Positions 29,542-38,513 of a stretch of DNA of 60,601 nt are shown piece by piece. A model generated the notes under the pieces. That model searched no databases and was not told where the DNA came from. It saw only the letters and a program-made list of their open reading frames with translations. Source of the stretch: Gordonia sp. (in: high G+C Gram-positive bacteria) (GTDB lineage: Bacteria; Actinomycetota; Actinomycetes; Mycobacteriales; Mycobacteriaceae); contig NZ_JAGQTN010000054.1 in the NCBI RefSeq assembly GCF_020438995.1, positions 1-60,601 on the forward strand. The letters run 5' to 3'. The position numbers were made by a program, and so were the translations under genes. The stretch's first letter is position 1, and each line of letters starts with the position of its first letter.

Positions 29542-30765
29542 TCAGCCGAACAGGTGGGAGCCGACGAACCAGCCGAGAGCGCCCGCACCCGCCGCCGCCA
29601 GAATGACCAAGAACAACCACAATGTGGGGATCAACGTGGCCGCACTGTCGGTCGTCGGCAACGAAGGGGCTGCGGGTTCGACGTCATCGATGCCCGTGTC
29701 GTCGGCCTCGATATCGTCGTCCGGACGGTCCATCAGCGACGAAGTGTGCGGGCCAGGCGCTTGCGGGTTGCCCGGGGCGCCGACCGGCAACCGCCGGGGA
29801 TCAGCCACCGGCACGCCCGGCACGCCGGCAGGCGGATGTTGCCCCATCTGCAGCGACCGGTTACGGGCAATGATCATCCGTTCAACCGAATGACGCGGTG
29901 GCGGAACGGTGAACGGCGGCAGATCAAGGTCGTCGGCCGCCCGCAGGATGGCCTCGCGCATCGCGAAACCGTCCGGATACCGTGCCGCCGGATTGCGTTC
30001 GGTGGCACGCAGCACCACCTCATCCAGTTCCGGTGGAACTCCGGTGATCACATCGCCGGGAGCCGGGACGTCGTAGCTGAGCCGCTGGTACGCCAGTGCC
30101 AGTGGAGTATCGCCCCGGAACGGGGTGCGCCCGGTCAGCATCTCGAAGATCAGCACACCCATCGAATACACGTCACTGCGCGCATCGGCGGTCGTCGACT
30201 CCACCTGCTCGGGCGACAGGTACGCCGCCGTCCCCAGGATCACGCTCGCCGACGTCACACCTGCCTCGGCCACTGCCCGCACCAGACCGAAATCGGCGAC
30301 CTTCACCTCACCGTGTTCGGAGATCAGCACGTTTTCCGGCTTCACGTCACGATGCACGAGACCGGCCCGATGCGCCGTCCCCAGCGCACCCAGCACCGGG
30401 TCTGCCACCGCCACCACCGCATGCGGCGGCATCGGGCCGCGCTCGCGCAGCAACTCGCGCAGACTTCCGCCCTCCACCAGTTCCATCACCAGAAACGCGG
30501 TACCGAAGTCGACACTCTGGTCGTAGACCGCCACCAGACCCGGATGTCGCAGACCCGCCACCGCGCGCGCCTCGAACTCGAACCGCCGCAGGAAGAGAGC
30601 ATCCGAACCGTACCGGGCGTCCATCACCTTGATCGCCACCGCCCGGCCCAGCCTCAGGTCCACACCCAGATACACGGCCGACATCCCGCCCCGGGCGATC
30701 AACGCATCGATGCGGTACCGGCCCTCCATCGAGGTACCGATGAGCGGATCAGGGAAAGCGGTCAC
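29542..30765 (-). CDS. pknL: Serine/threonine protein kinase PknL
   Basis: A 407-residue membrane-anchored Hanks-type kinase. Glycine loop IARGGMSAVYLG (23-34), K46 (AIKVMD), HRDVKPEN with D140 and N145, DFG at 158-160, activation segment with T171, S172 and S174 (VTSASV) and GTAAYLSPE (178-186) are all intact. A proline-rich linker leads to a C-terminal helix (LWLFLVILAAAGAGALGWFV) with almost nothing outside, so there are no PASTA repeats. GTG at 30765 is eight bases from a TAGATT box. It is divergent from the small DNA-binding protein that PknL phosphorylates in M. tuberculosis, the same arrangement as there. Confidence 0.94.
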   Translation of the reverse strand: MTAFPDPLIGTSMEGRYRIDALIARGGMSAVYLGVDLRLGRAVAIKVMDARYGSDALFLRRFEFEARAVAGLRHPGLVAVYDQSVDFGTAFLVMELVEGGSLRELLRERGPMPPHAVVAVADPVLGALGTAHRAGLVHRDVKPENVLISEHGEVKVADFGLVRAVAEAGVTSASVILGTAAYLSPEQVESTTADARSDVYSMGVLIFEMLTGRTPFRGDTPLALAYQRLSYDVPAPGDVITGVPPELDEVVLRATERNPAARYPDGFAMREAILRAADDLDLPPFTVPPPRHSVERMIIARNRSLQMGQHPPAGVPGVPVADPRRLPVGAPGNPQAPGPHTSSLMDRPDDDIEADDTGIDDVEPAAPSLPTTDSAATLIPTLWLFLVILAAAGAGALGWFVGSHLFG

Positions 30766-30773
30766 AGGGGAAG

Positions 30774-30779
30774 AATCTA
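30774..30779 (-). promoter_or_regulatory. -10 box TAGATT for pknL
   Basis: On the minus strand TAGATT lies eight bases before the pknL GTG, so the transcript starts at or just before the start codon. It is back to back with the -10 box of the partner gene, 12 bases away. Confidence 0.45.
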
Positions 30780-30791
30780 CCGGTGGCACGG

Positions 30792-30797
30792 TATCCT
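30792..30797 (+). promoter_or_regulatory. -10 box TATCCT for the PknL-partner gene
   Basis: TATCCT ends six bases before the GTG at 30804, the standard leaderless spacing in this window. It decides the start against the upstream GTG at 30783. Confidence 0.55.
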
Positions 30798-30803
30798 CGT
30801 GCC

Positions 30804-31172
30804 GTGGCATCACTACCGTTGACCGCGGACACCGCACTGCCCGACGGCACCGACACCCTCACCGTCGAACAGGTCGCCCAGCACCTCGGGGTCTCCGCGG
30901 GCCGGGTGCGCACCCTCATCCGCGACTACAACCTCTTCGCGGTCTCCCTCGGCGGCCAACCCGCCGTCCCCGCACTCTTCTTCGACGACGACGGCATCGC
31001 CAAGCACTACACCGGACTCGTCCACATCCTTCTCGACGGCGGCTTCACCCGCGACGAGGCGCTGCACTGGATGTTCACCACCATCGACGATCTCGGTATC
31101 CACCCGGCCCAGGCCATCCACACCCACTCGGCGCGCGAGGTGATCCGCCGCGCCCAGGCCCTAGCGCTGTAA
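30804..31172 (+). CDS. DNA-binding protein, PknL substrate (Rv2175c type)
   Basis: A 122-residue winged helix-turn-helix protein. The HTH is TLTVEQVAQHLGVSAGRVRTLIRDYNLFAV near residues 20-48, and the C-terminal helix ends HSAREVIRRAQALAL, as in Rv2175c. In M. tuberculosis PknL phosphorylates Rv2175c near its N-terminus and blocks DNA binding; this copy has threonines at T8, T11, T17 and T20 that could serve. The start at 30804 gives a leaderless transcript. Its 3' end overlaps the crtB 3' end by 12 bases. Confidence 0.9.
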   Translation: MASLPLTADTALPDGTDTLTVEQVAQHLGVSAGRVRTLIRDYNLFAVSLGGQPAVPALFFDDDGIAKHYTGLVHILLDGGFTRDEALHWMFTTIDDLGIHPAQAIHTHSAREVIRRAQALAL

Positions 31173-32102
31173 GAGCGCCGCCGCGCCCACCGCCAGCTTG
31201 CGGGGGGTGGGGACGACGGCTCGGGCAGCCATCACCTCATAGCCGGAACGTTCGATCTCGCAGAGGATCTCGGAGTAGGCGGCCGCGGCGACGGCGATCG
31301 CCGGGCGGGTCCGGCGGGGGAGCCGGGCGATACCGGGTTCGGCTCGGCGGTAGATGTCGCGGTTGACCGCGATCAGGTGCGCCAGCGCCCGGCGCAGCGG
31401 CGCAGACGTCGTGCGGGAGGCCTGACATCGCCGCAGATGCGCCTCGTCGACACCGAATGCCGCGAGCTCGTCCATGGGCAGGTAGATCCGGTCGCGCTGC
31501 AGATCCTCGGCGACGTCCCGCAGGAAATTCGTCAATTGGAAGGCGTCACCGAGTGCCCGCGCCGCAGTCCGCACCTGATTGTCGGGTTCGGCGATGCCGA
31601 GGACCGGGAGCATCTGTTCGCCGATGATCGCCGCCGAACCGTCGGTGTATTCGGATAGTTCGGCCAGGGTGCGGTAGCGGTTGCGGAACAGTGGCGAACC
31701 GGGCGAGTCCATCCGCATCGACCGCATGAACGCACCGAAAGTCCGGGCCGGAATACCGAATCGGTGCACGGTGTCGGCGAGGGCGGCGACGATCTCGGTC
31801 AACGGATCGTCCGGACCGGGCGTACCGGGTTCGGGCGCGGCACCGAGGCTGAGCGCGCGGGTCAGCAGGGTTTCGGCGTGATCGAGTTCGGTGAGCCGGG
31901 CACTGTCGGTCACACCGTCACCGGGCGTATCGACGATGTCGTCGACGAAGCGGGCGAATCCGTACAGCGCGTACACCGCCCCCCTGCTGTCACGGGGCAG
32001 AAGCGACGCCGCCAGATGGTAGGTGCGACCGTGTTCGGCGGTGAGCGCCGCCGCACGGCGATAGCCGCAGGCGACCGTGGCGGACACCGGGCGAGGGTTC
32101 AT
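31161..32102 (-). CDS. crtB: Phytoene synthase (squalene/phytoene synthase family)
   Basis: A 313-residue head-to-head prenyl synthase that joins two GGPP to phytoene. The first aspartate motif is FVDDIVDTP (54-58), the second is NFLRDVAEDLQRDRIYLP, and YALYGFARFVDD and GSAAIIGEQMLPVLG are typical. ATG at 32102 overlaps the mptA stop in ATGA, which fixes it; the long upstream extension belongs to another frame. It is the last gene of crtE-crtI-mptA-crtB. Confidence 0.93.
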   Translation of the reverse strand: MNPRPVSATVACGYRRAAALTAEHGRTYHLAASLLPRDSRGAVYALYGFARFVDDIVDTPGDGVTDSARLTELDHAETLLTRALSLGAAPEPGTPGPDDPLTEIVAALADTVHRFGIPARTFGAFMRSMRMDSPGSPLFRNRYRTLAELSEYTDGSAAIIGEQMLPVLGIAEPDNQVRTAARALGDAFQLTNFLRDVAEDLQRDRIYLPMDELAAFGVDEAHLRRCQASRTTSAPLRRALAHLIAVNRDIYRRAEPGIARLPRRTRPAIAVAAAAYSEILCEIERSGYEVMAARAVVPTPRKLAVGAAALLQR

Positions 32103-33619
32103 GCTGTCGTGGTGGTTCGGGAGGGGCGCACGATCCGGCCCAACCGCAACGGATCGCGCCGGGTCAGCGATGCCGCCGCCAGCACCGAGACCGCCAGAGC
32201 CGGAAGCAGGTACGCGGGCCGGTAGAACCAGATCGAATCGTCGGGCTGGTACACCACCAGCATGAACGTCGACACCCCCACCACGAACATCCGCACCCGA
32301 TCCGGCAGCGTGAACGCCACCGCCAGACACAGCGTCCACGTGTAGTACCAGGGCAGCGTCGACGGTTCGAGCAGCAGCACGGCCACCATCGACCAGACCA
32401 TGCCGGCCACGGCCGACCGCTCGTCGCGGCGGCTCCACCACCACAGACCGACGAGGATCAGTGCCAGGCATACCGCGCCGATACCGCGGGTCACCGGCAG
32501 CACCTCCTGCAGGTTCAGCGCGGTGAACGGTGCCGCCACCCAGGTGACGACATGCCCGACGGCGGTGGGGACGGTGAACCAGTTGATGATCCGGGCGGCC
32601 CAGCTCAGCCCGTGCAGCCAGCCGAATCCGAGCCCGAGGAGCAGCGTCCACGCCCCGAACACGGCAGCCGGGACCGCGACGACGCAGGCGAACACCCGCA
32701 CCCGGTCGCCGGCCGTCACGTCCCGGTCATTCGCCTCCCGGTCGTTCGCCTCCCGGGGGCCGGCCCGACGTTCGGAACGCAGGTGCGACAACCAGATCCA
32801 CACCACGAACGGGACCGCGACGCCGGCGGTCACTTTGATCGACGCGGCCAGCCCCAATACCGCCAGACCCGCGACATGTTTGCCGTCCACCGCGAGTACG
32901 ACTCCGACGACCAGCACGCCCATCATCAGCAGTTCCACGTGTGGCCCGCCGATCAGATGGATCAGCACCATCGGATTGAACAGCACCAGCCACAGCCCGG
33001 CCTGGCCCGATGCACCGAAATGCGCTGCCAGCCGCGGGATCGCCCACAGCGCCAGGAACAGGCCCGGCAGCAACACCAGGCGCATCGCCAGTACACCCAG
33101 GATCACGTGGTCGCCGGTGACCTCGACGACGGCGCGGCCCAGACCCATGAACAGCGGCCCGTACGGGGCGGTGGTCGCCGCCCACACCTGCGCCATGCTG
33201 TCGAGCAGCGGCCCCGGATAGTGTGCGGGACCGTCGGTGTACGGATTGAAGCCCTCGCGCAGGACGGCGGATTGGGCGAGGTAGGCGTACACGTCGCGGC
33301 TGTAGAGCGGTGCGGCCACCACCAGCGGTGCCGCCCAGAGCATTACGGCTTTGCGCAACGACGACACGCTCAGGTCCGCGTCGTCGGCGCGTGTGGCCGT
33401 CAGGCGCCGACCGAGGCGAACCCACGCGTAGACCATCGCCCCCACGCCGGACCAGAACACGATGGCCGACAACGTCTTTCCGTGTCCGTAAGACACCCAT
33501 GCCAGTCCTGAATCGGTCACCACCGGCGAGTTGCGGGGCAGGTCGCCCATCCCGAAGCTGCCCAGGCACACCAGCAGTGCGCCGACGGCACCCAGATGAA
33601 GGATCCGTCGGGTGCTCAC
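32099..33619 (-). CDS. mptA: Polyprenyl-phosphomannose-dependent alpha-(1,6)-mannosyltransferase (MptA type, GT-C)
   Basis: A 506-residue integral membrane GT-C enzyme with about 12-13 hydrophobic segments. The motif SRDVYAYLAQSAVLREGFNPYTDGP lies in the first large loop and is characteristic of the MptA/MptB family. PSTLPWYYTWTLCLAVAF lies near the C-terminus. It extends the alpha-(1,6) mannan backbone of lipomannan on the outer face of the membrane, and corresponds to Rv2174. GTG at 33619 overlaps the crtI stop (GTGA) and its stop overlaps crtB. A cytosolic loop has a small in-frame repeat (REANDREANDRD). Confidence 0.9.
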   Translation of the reverse strand: MSTRRILHLGAVGALLVCLGSFGMGDLPRNSPVVTDSGLAWVSYGHGKTLSAIVFWSGVGAMVYAWVRLGRRLTATRADDADLSVSSLRKAVMLWAAPLVVAAPLYSRDVYAYLAQSAVLREGFNPYTDGPAHYPGPLLDSMAQVWAATTAPYGPLFMGLGRAVVEVTGDHVILGVLAMRLVLLPGLFLALWAIPRLAAHFGASGQAGLWLVLFNPMVLIHLIGGPHVELLMMGVLVVGVVLAVDGKHVAGLAVLGLAASIKVTAGVAVPFVVWIWLSHLRSERRAGPREANDREANDRDVTAGDRVRVFACVVAVPAAVFGAWTLLLGLGFGWLHGLSWAARIINWFTVPTAVGHVVTWVAAPFTALNLQEVLPVTRGIGAVCLALILVGLWWWSRRDERSAVAGMVWSMVAVLLLEPSTLPWYYTWTLCLAVAFTLPDRVRMFVVGVSTFMLVVYQPDDSIWFYRPAYLLPALAVSVLAAASLTRRDPLRLGRIVRPSRTTTTA

Positions 33620-35157
33620 GAGCGGTCCCAGGATTCGAGAACCCGCTCGGCGGCGAGGCGGCCGGAGATCAGCACCGGCGGAATCCCCACGCCCGGAATG
33701 GTGGCCGACCCGGCCAGCAGCAGATTCGGTAACGACGGCCAGGCGTTGGGGGTGCGCAGCGGACCGGTCTGCGTCAGGGTGTGCGCGGCGCCGAACGGGG
33801 TACCGGCCGGCAACCCGGATCCGGCCCAGGTACGTGGGGTGTCGACCCGCTCGATGCGCAGACCGGCGACGATGCCGCCGAAACCGCGGTCTTCGAGGGT
33901 TCGCAGACATTCGGCGACGTAGGGATCGGTGATCGCGTCCCAGGCCAGGTCGGCGGTGTGCAGGTTGGGGCACGGTGCCAGCATCGATACGGCCTCGACC
34001 TCGCTCAACGCCGGATCAGCGGCGATGTAGCCGTCCGGGTCGGAGAAGGCGGGGCGGGTGATCAGGAACGACGGATCCCGCATGAGCCGCCCCGGCTTGC
34101 CGATCAGGTCGTCGAATGTCTCGGCCCACGCCTGTCCGAAGGAGATCGTGTGGTGATGTCCGGGCCACGACGAGGTGACCGACCGGGGGACGATGCCGTG
34201 CACGACGACGGCGCTCGGGGAATAGCGCACCCGCCGCCATCGTGGGCCGCGCGGCAGCGGCCTGCCGAGCAGGCTCGCGACCACCGGCGGCGGCACGGTC
34301 GCGACCACGGCGTCGGCGGCGATGAAGCCGGTGTCCGTGCTCACCCCGGTGACCCGGTGTCCGGAGGTGACGATGCGCGTGGCGGTCGTCGACAGGCGCA
34401 GGTCGCCGCCGGTGTCGGTCAGGGCATCGGCGAGGACCGAGCCGACACGCCCGATCCCGCCCCGCGGATGCCACACCCCACGGCCGATGTCCATCTGCGC
34501 GATCACGCCGTAGATCGCGGCGGCCCGTTGCGGCGGCACCCCCGCGTACAGCGCCTGGAAGGTGAACAGCCGCTGCAGCCGTTCGTCGGAGATGAACGAG
34601 GACACCTTTGACGACATGTCGGTCAGGCCGCCCAGGCGTAGCAGCGTCGCCGCGTCGGTGAGGGTGCGGCGATCGGCGAACTCGCGCGGTCGGTGGAAAT
34701 TACGGTCGATGAACGTCCCGAATTCGGCGTCGTACAACTGTCGCAGCCATCCGAACAGCCGCCCGGTCCCGGCCGCGTCGCGTTCCCCGAGCCGGGCGGC
34801 GATCTCGGCCTCGACGGCGTCGGTCCCCCGCGGCAGTGTCAGTTCGGTGCCGTCGGTGAAGGTCGCCACATATGTGGGGTCCACGGGCACCAGATCCAGC
34901 CTCAGCCATGCCTCGTCCGCGGGCACCCCCACATCGGCGAGGGCGCCGACGATCAGCTCCGGCATCGTCAGCACCGTCGCACCGGTATCGCAGCGCGGAC
35001 CGGCCGGTAGTTGTTCGGTGCGGACCAGGCCACCGGGGGTGGCGCCGCGCTCGACGACCGTGACGCGGCAGCCGGTACCGCGCAGACGCAGCGCCGCGGT
35101 CAGTCCGGACAATCCGGCGCCGACCACCACCACATGCCGACCCTCGTTGGCGGTCAC
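33616..35157 (-). CDS. crtI: Phytoene desaturase / carotenoid oxidoreductase
   Basis: A 513-residue FAD-dependent amine-oxidase-fold enzyme that desaturates phytoene toward lycopene. The FAD motif VVVVGAGLSGLTAALRLRGTGCRVTVVE (9-36) and the C-terminal LLLAGSATIPGVGIPPVLISGRLAAERVL are the CrtI signature, with GSATIPG where many have GASTHPG. GTG at 35157 overlaps the crtE stop. Together with crtE and crtB it supplies a complete route from FPP to a coloured carotene; no cyclase is seen here. Confidence 0.93.
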   Translation of the reverse strand: MTANEGRHVVVVGAGLSGLTAALRLRGTGCRVTVVERGATPGGLVRTEQLPAGPRCDTGATVLTMPELIVGALADVGVPADEAWLRLDLVPVDPTYVATFTDGTELTLPRGTDAVEAEIAARLGERDAAGTGRLFGWLRQLYDAEFGTFIDRNFHRPREFADRRTLTDAATLLRLGGLTDMSSKVSSFISDERLQRLFTFQALYAGVPPQRAAAIYGVIAQMDIGRGVWHPRGGIGRVGSVLADALTDTGGDLRLSTTATRIVTSGHRVTGVSTDTGFIAADAVVATVPPPVVASLLGRPLPRGPRWRRVRYSPSAVVVHGIVPRSVTSSWPGHHHTISFGQAWAETFDDLIGKPGRLMRDPSFLITRPAFSDPDGYIAADPALSEVEAVSMLAPCPNLHTADLAWDAITDPYVAECLRTLEDRGFGGIVAGLRIERVDTPRTWAGSGLPAGTPFGAAHTLTQTGPLRTPNAWPSLPNLLLAGSATIPGVGIPPVLISGRLAAERVLESWDRS

Positions 35158-36305
35158 TTCTGCCGGTGTCCGAGCCGATGACCGAGAGCGGACAGTTCGG
35201 AGCGGACCGAGCTATCGACGTCCAATGCGCCGACAGTGGCCTGCGCGCGTTCGTCGAGGTGGTCGATCCGCTGCTCCATGTCGGCCACCGCACCGACGTC
35301 GATCAGGATCGACCGGGCCCGGTCCAGTTCGTCCGGCGACAGTTGTCGGCCGATGAGGCCGCGCAGTTCACCGCCCGCGGTGGCGCCGGCCCGGTTCAGC
35401 CCGATGGCGATGAGCGCGGTGCGTTTGCCGGCCACCAGGTCGTCGCCGGACGGCTTGCCGGTCTGTTCGGGATCGCCGAACACGCCCAGCAGATCGTCAC
35501 GCAACTGAAAGGCGATCCCCAGGTCGTGCCCGATGCTGCGCAGGGCGTCGATCAGTCCGGGGGAGCCGCTCGCGAGGGTGGCCCCGAGTTCGAGCGGACG
35601 GGCCACCGTGTAGGCGGCCGTCTTGAACTCCATCACCCGGTAGGCGGCGCTCACCGACTCGTTGCCCCGGCTCTCGTTGACGATGTCGAGGATCTGGCCG
35701 CCCAGGACCTCGGTGCGCATCGCGGCCCACACCGCGCCTGCCCGGCGGGCCACACCGCGACGCAGCGTTCCCGCGGGCAGTTCCTCGGCCACTCCGACAC
35801 CGTGGAACAGGTCGTCGGCCCACGACAGTGCCAGGTCACCGATCAGGATCGCCCCGGCCACCCCGAACGCCGCGGCGTCGCCGGACCAGCCCGCGCCGGT
35901 GTGCGTCGACTCGATATCGCGGTGGATGGTCGGGCGACCGCGCCGGGTGTCGGATCGGTCGATGATGTCGTCGTGGATGAGCGCGCAGGCCTGGATCAGT
36001 TCGATCGCCGCGCCGGCCCGCAGCGCCTCGGCCGGATCGGCGGTGTCGCCGGGCGCGGTGGGCCGGCCCGATTCGGACATGCCGCAGCACCACCCCGCGT
36101 ACAGCAGCGTCGGCCGGATCCGCTTGCCGCCGTTCATGGTGAACTCACGCAGCATCGTCGCCGAATCACCGACCACCGGGTCGATGGCCGCCGCATGGGG
36201 GATCGCCCGGCCGAAGAAGTCATCGAGCACGCTGCCGACGGCGGCCGGAACCTCATTGAGGCCTGCTGGTGCTTCGAACCGGTCAACCGGATGTGCGGAC
36301 GTCAC
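35154..36305 (-). CDS. crtE: Geranylgeranyl diphosphate synthase (polyprenyl synthetase)
   Basis: A 383-residue all-trans prenyltransferase. GGKRIRP (59-65), the first aspartate-rich motif DDIID (112-116), RGRPTIHRD and the second motif QLRDDLLGVFGD are present. The residue pattern before DDIID (CALIH) fits a product of about C20. It matches the idsA2/crtE position next to mptA. GTG at 36305 is seven bases from a TAGCCT box, so the operon transcript is probably leaderless. It is the first gene of the operon. Confidence 0.93.
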   Translation of the reverse strand: MTSAHPVDRFEAPAGLNEVPAAVGSVLDDFFGRAIPHAAAIDPVVGDSATMLREFTMNGGKRIRPTLLYAGWCCGMSESGRPTAPGDTADPAEALRAGAAIELIQACALIHDDIIDRSDTRRGRPTIHRDIESTHTGAGWSGDAAAFGVAGAILIGDLALSWADDLFHGVGVAEELPAGTLRRGVARRAGAVWAAMRTEVLGGQILDIVNESRGNESVSAAYRVMEFKTAAYTVARPLELGATLASGSPGLIDALRSIGHDLGIAFQLRDDLLGVFGDPEQTGKPSGDDLVAGKRTALIAIGLNRAGATAGGELRGLIGRQLSPDELDRARSILIDVGAVADMEQRIDHLDERAQATVGALDVDSSVRSELSALGHRLGHRQK

Positions 36306-36312
36306 GGCTATC

Positions 36313-36318
36313 AGGCTA
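36313..36318 (-). promoter_or_regulatory. -10 box TAGCCT for the crtE-crtI-mptA-crtB operon
   Basis: On the minus strand TAGCCT lies seven bases before the crtE GTG, fitting a leaderless or nearly leaderless transcript. It is back to back with the metF -10 box 47 bases away. Confidence 0.5.
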
Positions 36319-36364
36319 GGGCATGCCCCGAAGTCCATTCCGGCGGACGATCCGGGCCGTTCCG

Positions 36365-36370
36365 TATGAT
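36365..36370 (+). promoter_or_regulatory. -10 box TATGAT for leaderless metF
   Basis: TATGAT, a near-consensus -10, ends six bases before the metF GTG at 36377. No Shine-Dalgarno is present. Confidence 0.65.
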
Positions 36371-36376
36371 GTGCCG

Positions 36377-37333
36377 GTGACCACCCAATCGACGTTCCCC
36401 TCCATCGTGGATCGGTTGTCTGCGCCGCATCGTGGCCCGATCCCGTTCTCGGTCGAGTTCATGCCGCCTCGCGACGCCGAGGGCGAAGAGAGATTGTGGC
36501 GTACCGTACGCACCTTCGAGCGTCTCGGTCCTGCATTCGTGTCGATGACCTACGGCGCCGGCGGATCGACCCGCGACCGCACCGTACGGATCACCGGTGA
36601 ACTCGCTGCCGAGACGACCCTGCTGCCCGTCGCCCACCTCACCGCCGTCAATCACAGCATCGATGAGTTGCGGTCCCTGGTGGGTGCCTATGCGGCGCAG
36701 GGCATCACCAACATCCTCGCGCTGCGCGGCGACCCGCCCGGCGATCCGCTGGGTGAGTGGCTCAAACATCCGCGCGGGGTCACCTACGCGGAGGAATTGG
36801 TCCGGCTGATCCGTGACCTCGGTGATTTCCACGTCGGCGTCGCCTCGTTCCCCGAGGGTCACCATCGCGCCCCCGATCTGGAGCAGGACACCCGGGCACT
36901 GGTCGACAAGCTGCGTGCGGGCGCCGAGTATTCGATCACCCAGGTCTTCTTCGACGTCGAGCACTACCTGCGGCTGCGTGACAGACTGGCCAAGGCCGAC
37001 CCGGAGCAGGCGGGAAAGCCGCTGATCCCGGGCATCATGCCGATCACCTCGCTGGCCAGTGTTCGCAAGATGGTATCGCTGTCGGGGTCGGTGATCCCGG
37101 TCGATGTCGAGGCCAGGCTGGCCGCGGCCGCCGGATCCGGCGATCAGGAGGACCGTGCGGCCGTGCGCGCCGTCGGTATCGACCTCGCCACCGAATGGGC
37201 GCAGCGGCTCGTCGCCGAGGGTGCCCCCTGCCTGCACTTCTGCAGCCTGAACTTCGCGAAGGCGAGCACCGAGGTACTCGGCCGCCTCGGTGTCGACGTC
37301 AGTTCGGCTGTTCCCGTCGCAGCACCCCAGTGA
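36377..37333 (+). CDS. metF: Methylenetetrahydrofolate reductase
   Basis: A 318-residue TIM-barrel flavoprotein that reduces 5,10-methylene-THF to 5-methyl-THF for methionine synthesis. FSVEFMPPRDAEGEERLW holds the catalytic glutamate, followed by FVSMTYGAGGSTRDRTV, HLTAVNHSIDEL, ILALRGDPPGD and ITQVFFDVEHYLRLRDRL. The GTG at 36377 is set by the TATGAT box. It corresponds by position to the MTHFR-like Rv2172c; E. coli-type activity is probable but the mycobacterial homologues differ in cofactor use. The last 35 bases overlap the end of the BenE gene on the other strand. Confidence 0.93.
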   Translation: MTTQSTFPSIVDRLSAPHRGPIPFSVEFMPPRDAEGEERLWRTVRTFERLGPAFVSMTYGAGGSTRDRTVRITGELAAETTLLPVAHLTAVNHSIDELRSLVGAYAAQGITNILALRGDPPGDPLGEWLKHPRGVTYAEELVRLIRDLGDFHVGVASFPEGHHRAPDLEQDTRALVDKLRAGAEYSITQVFFDVEHYLRLRDRLAKADPEQAGKPLIPGIMPITSLASVRKMVSLSGSVIPVDVEARLAAAAGSGDQEDRAAVRAVGIDLATEWAQRLVAEGAPCLHFCSLNFAKASTEVLGRLGVDVSSAVPVAAPQ

Positions 37334-38504
37334 TGCCGTAGACGATCAGACCGGCGATCAGCGCCCAGAACGATGAGCTGATCCCGGCGATCGTGGTCCC
37401 CGAGGCGGCGACCACGAAGGTGATGACCGCCGCGGTGCGGCAGTCGGCGGGCCGGTCCACCGCCTCGTCGACAAGCGCGGCGCGCAGCGACGATCCGAGC
37501 GTGCCCAGCAGGCCCAGACCGGCGACGGTGGCGATGATCTCGGGTGGTGCGACGGACAGGAAGCTGATCAGCGCGCTGGTGATCACCCCGAGCACCAGGT
37601 AGGACATGCCGAGCGTCGCCGATGTGCGCCACCGTTGTGCGGGATCGGGGTGTGACTCGCCGGACGCCGGAAGTGCCGCGGTGATGGCGGCCAGGTTGAC
37701 CGCGTGGGCCCCGAAGGGCGCCGCGGCGGCACTGGCCAGCCCGGTCGCGGTCAGCGCCGGTCGCCAGGGGACGGTGTAGCCGTATGAACTCATGATCGCC
37801 ACGCCGGGCACGTTCTGTGCCGCCATTGTGACGATGTACAACGGGATCGCGATGCTGACGGCCGCGGACCAGGTCAGTGTCGGAATGGTGGCGCCGGCTT
37901 CGGGAAGCCAGTGGATCACCGGCATGGCACCGGTGATCGCATCGTAGGAGACCACCGCCATCGCGGTGGCGAATGCAGCGACGATCGCCCAGCGCGGTGA
38001 CAGCGCGAACGTCACCAGCCACACGGCGAGGATCGGGGCGACCCGGGCGGGGAACTCGGCCACCGCCGACACCGGTGTCAGGCACAGATCGAGCAGGATG
38101 CCCGCGAGCATGGCCTGGGCGATGGGGGCGGGGATGGCGGCCACCAGCCGGCCCAGGCGCGGCCACATCCCGGTGAGCACCACCAGCAGCGCAGCGACGA
38201 TGAACGCGCCGACCGAGGCCGCCCAGCCGCCGGTGACCTGCCCGGCACTGACGAGTACGGCGGCGCCCGGTGTGGACCAGGCGATCGTCAGCGGCATCCG
38301 GTATCGCCTGCTGAGCACCAGGCTGACGACGCCGATGGCGAAGCAGAGCGCGACCAGCCCGGCTGCCGCCTGCCTGCGGTCGGCGCCGACGGTCTGCAGA
38401 CCGGTCAGGACGACGGCGAACGTGCTGGTGTAGCCGATGAGGGCGGCGGCGATCCCGGTGATGACGGATTGAGATGTGTGGGAGCGGTGGTGGGGCGCGG
38501 TCAA
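37299..38504 (-). CDS. BenE-family (benzoate/H+ symporter-like) transporter
   Basis: A 401-residue membrane transporter with about 12 hydrophobic segments. IAWSTPGAAVLVSAGQVTGGWAASVGAFI is the BenE signature near residues 75-105, and PFGAHAVNLAAITAALPASGE follows further on. BenE proteins carry benzoate or related compounds, but the family is broad and no catabolic genes lie nearby. The TTG at 38504 is the only family-like start (MTAPHHRSHTSQSVITG). The 3' end overlaps metF by 35 bases. I do not recall it in the M. tuberculosis block. Confidence 0.88.
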   Translation of the reverse strand: MTAPHHRSHTSQSVITGIAAALIGYTSTFAVVLTGLQTVGADRRQAAAGLVALCFAIGVVSLVLSRRYRMPLTIAWSTPGAAVLVSAGQVTGGWAASVGAFIVAALLVVLTGMWPRLGRLVAAIPAPIAQAMLAGILLDLCLTPVSAVAEFPARVAPILAVWLVTFALSPRWAIVAAFATAMAVVSYDAITGAMPVIHWLPEAGATIPTLTWSAAVSIAIPLYIVTMAAQNVPGVAIMSSYGYTVPWRPALTATGLASAAAAPFGAHAVNLAAITAALPASGESHPDPAQRWRTSATLGMSYLVLGVITSALISFLSVAPPEIIATVAGLGLLGTLGSSLRAALVDEAVDRPADCRTAAVITFVVAASGTTIAGISSSFWALIAGLIVYGITGVLRREQPN

Positions 38505-38513
38505 CGGGTGTGG

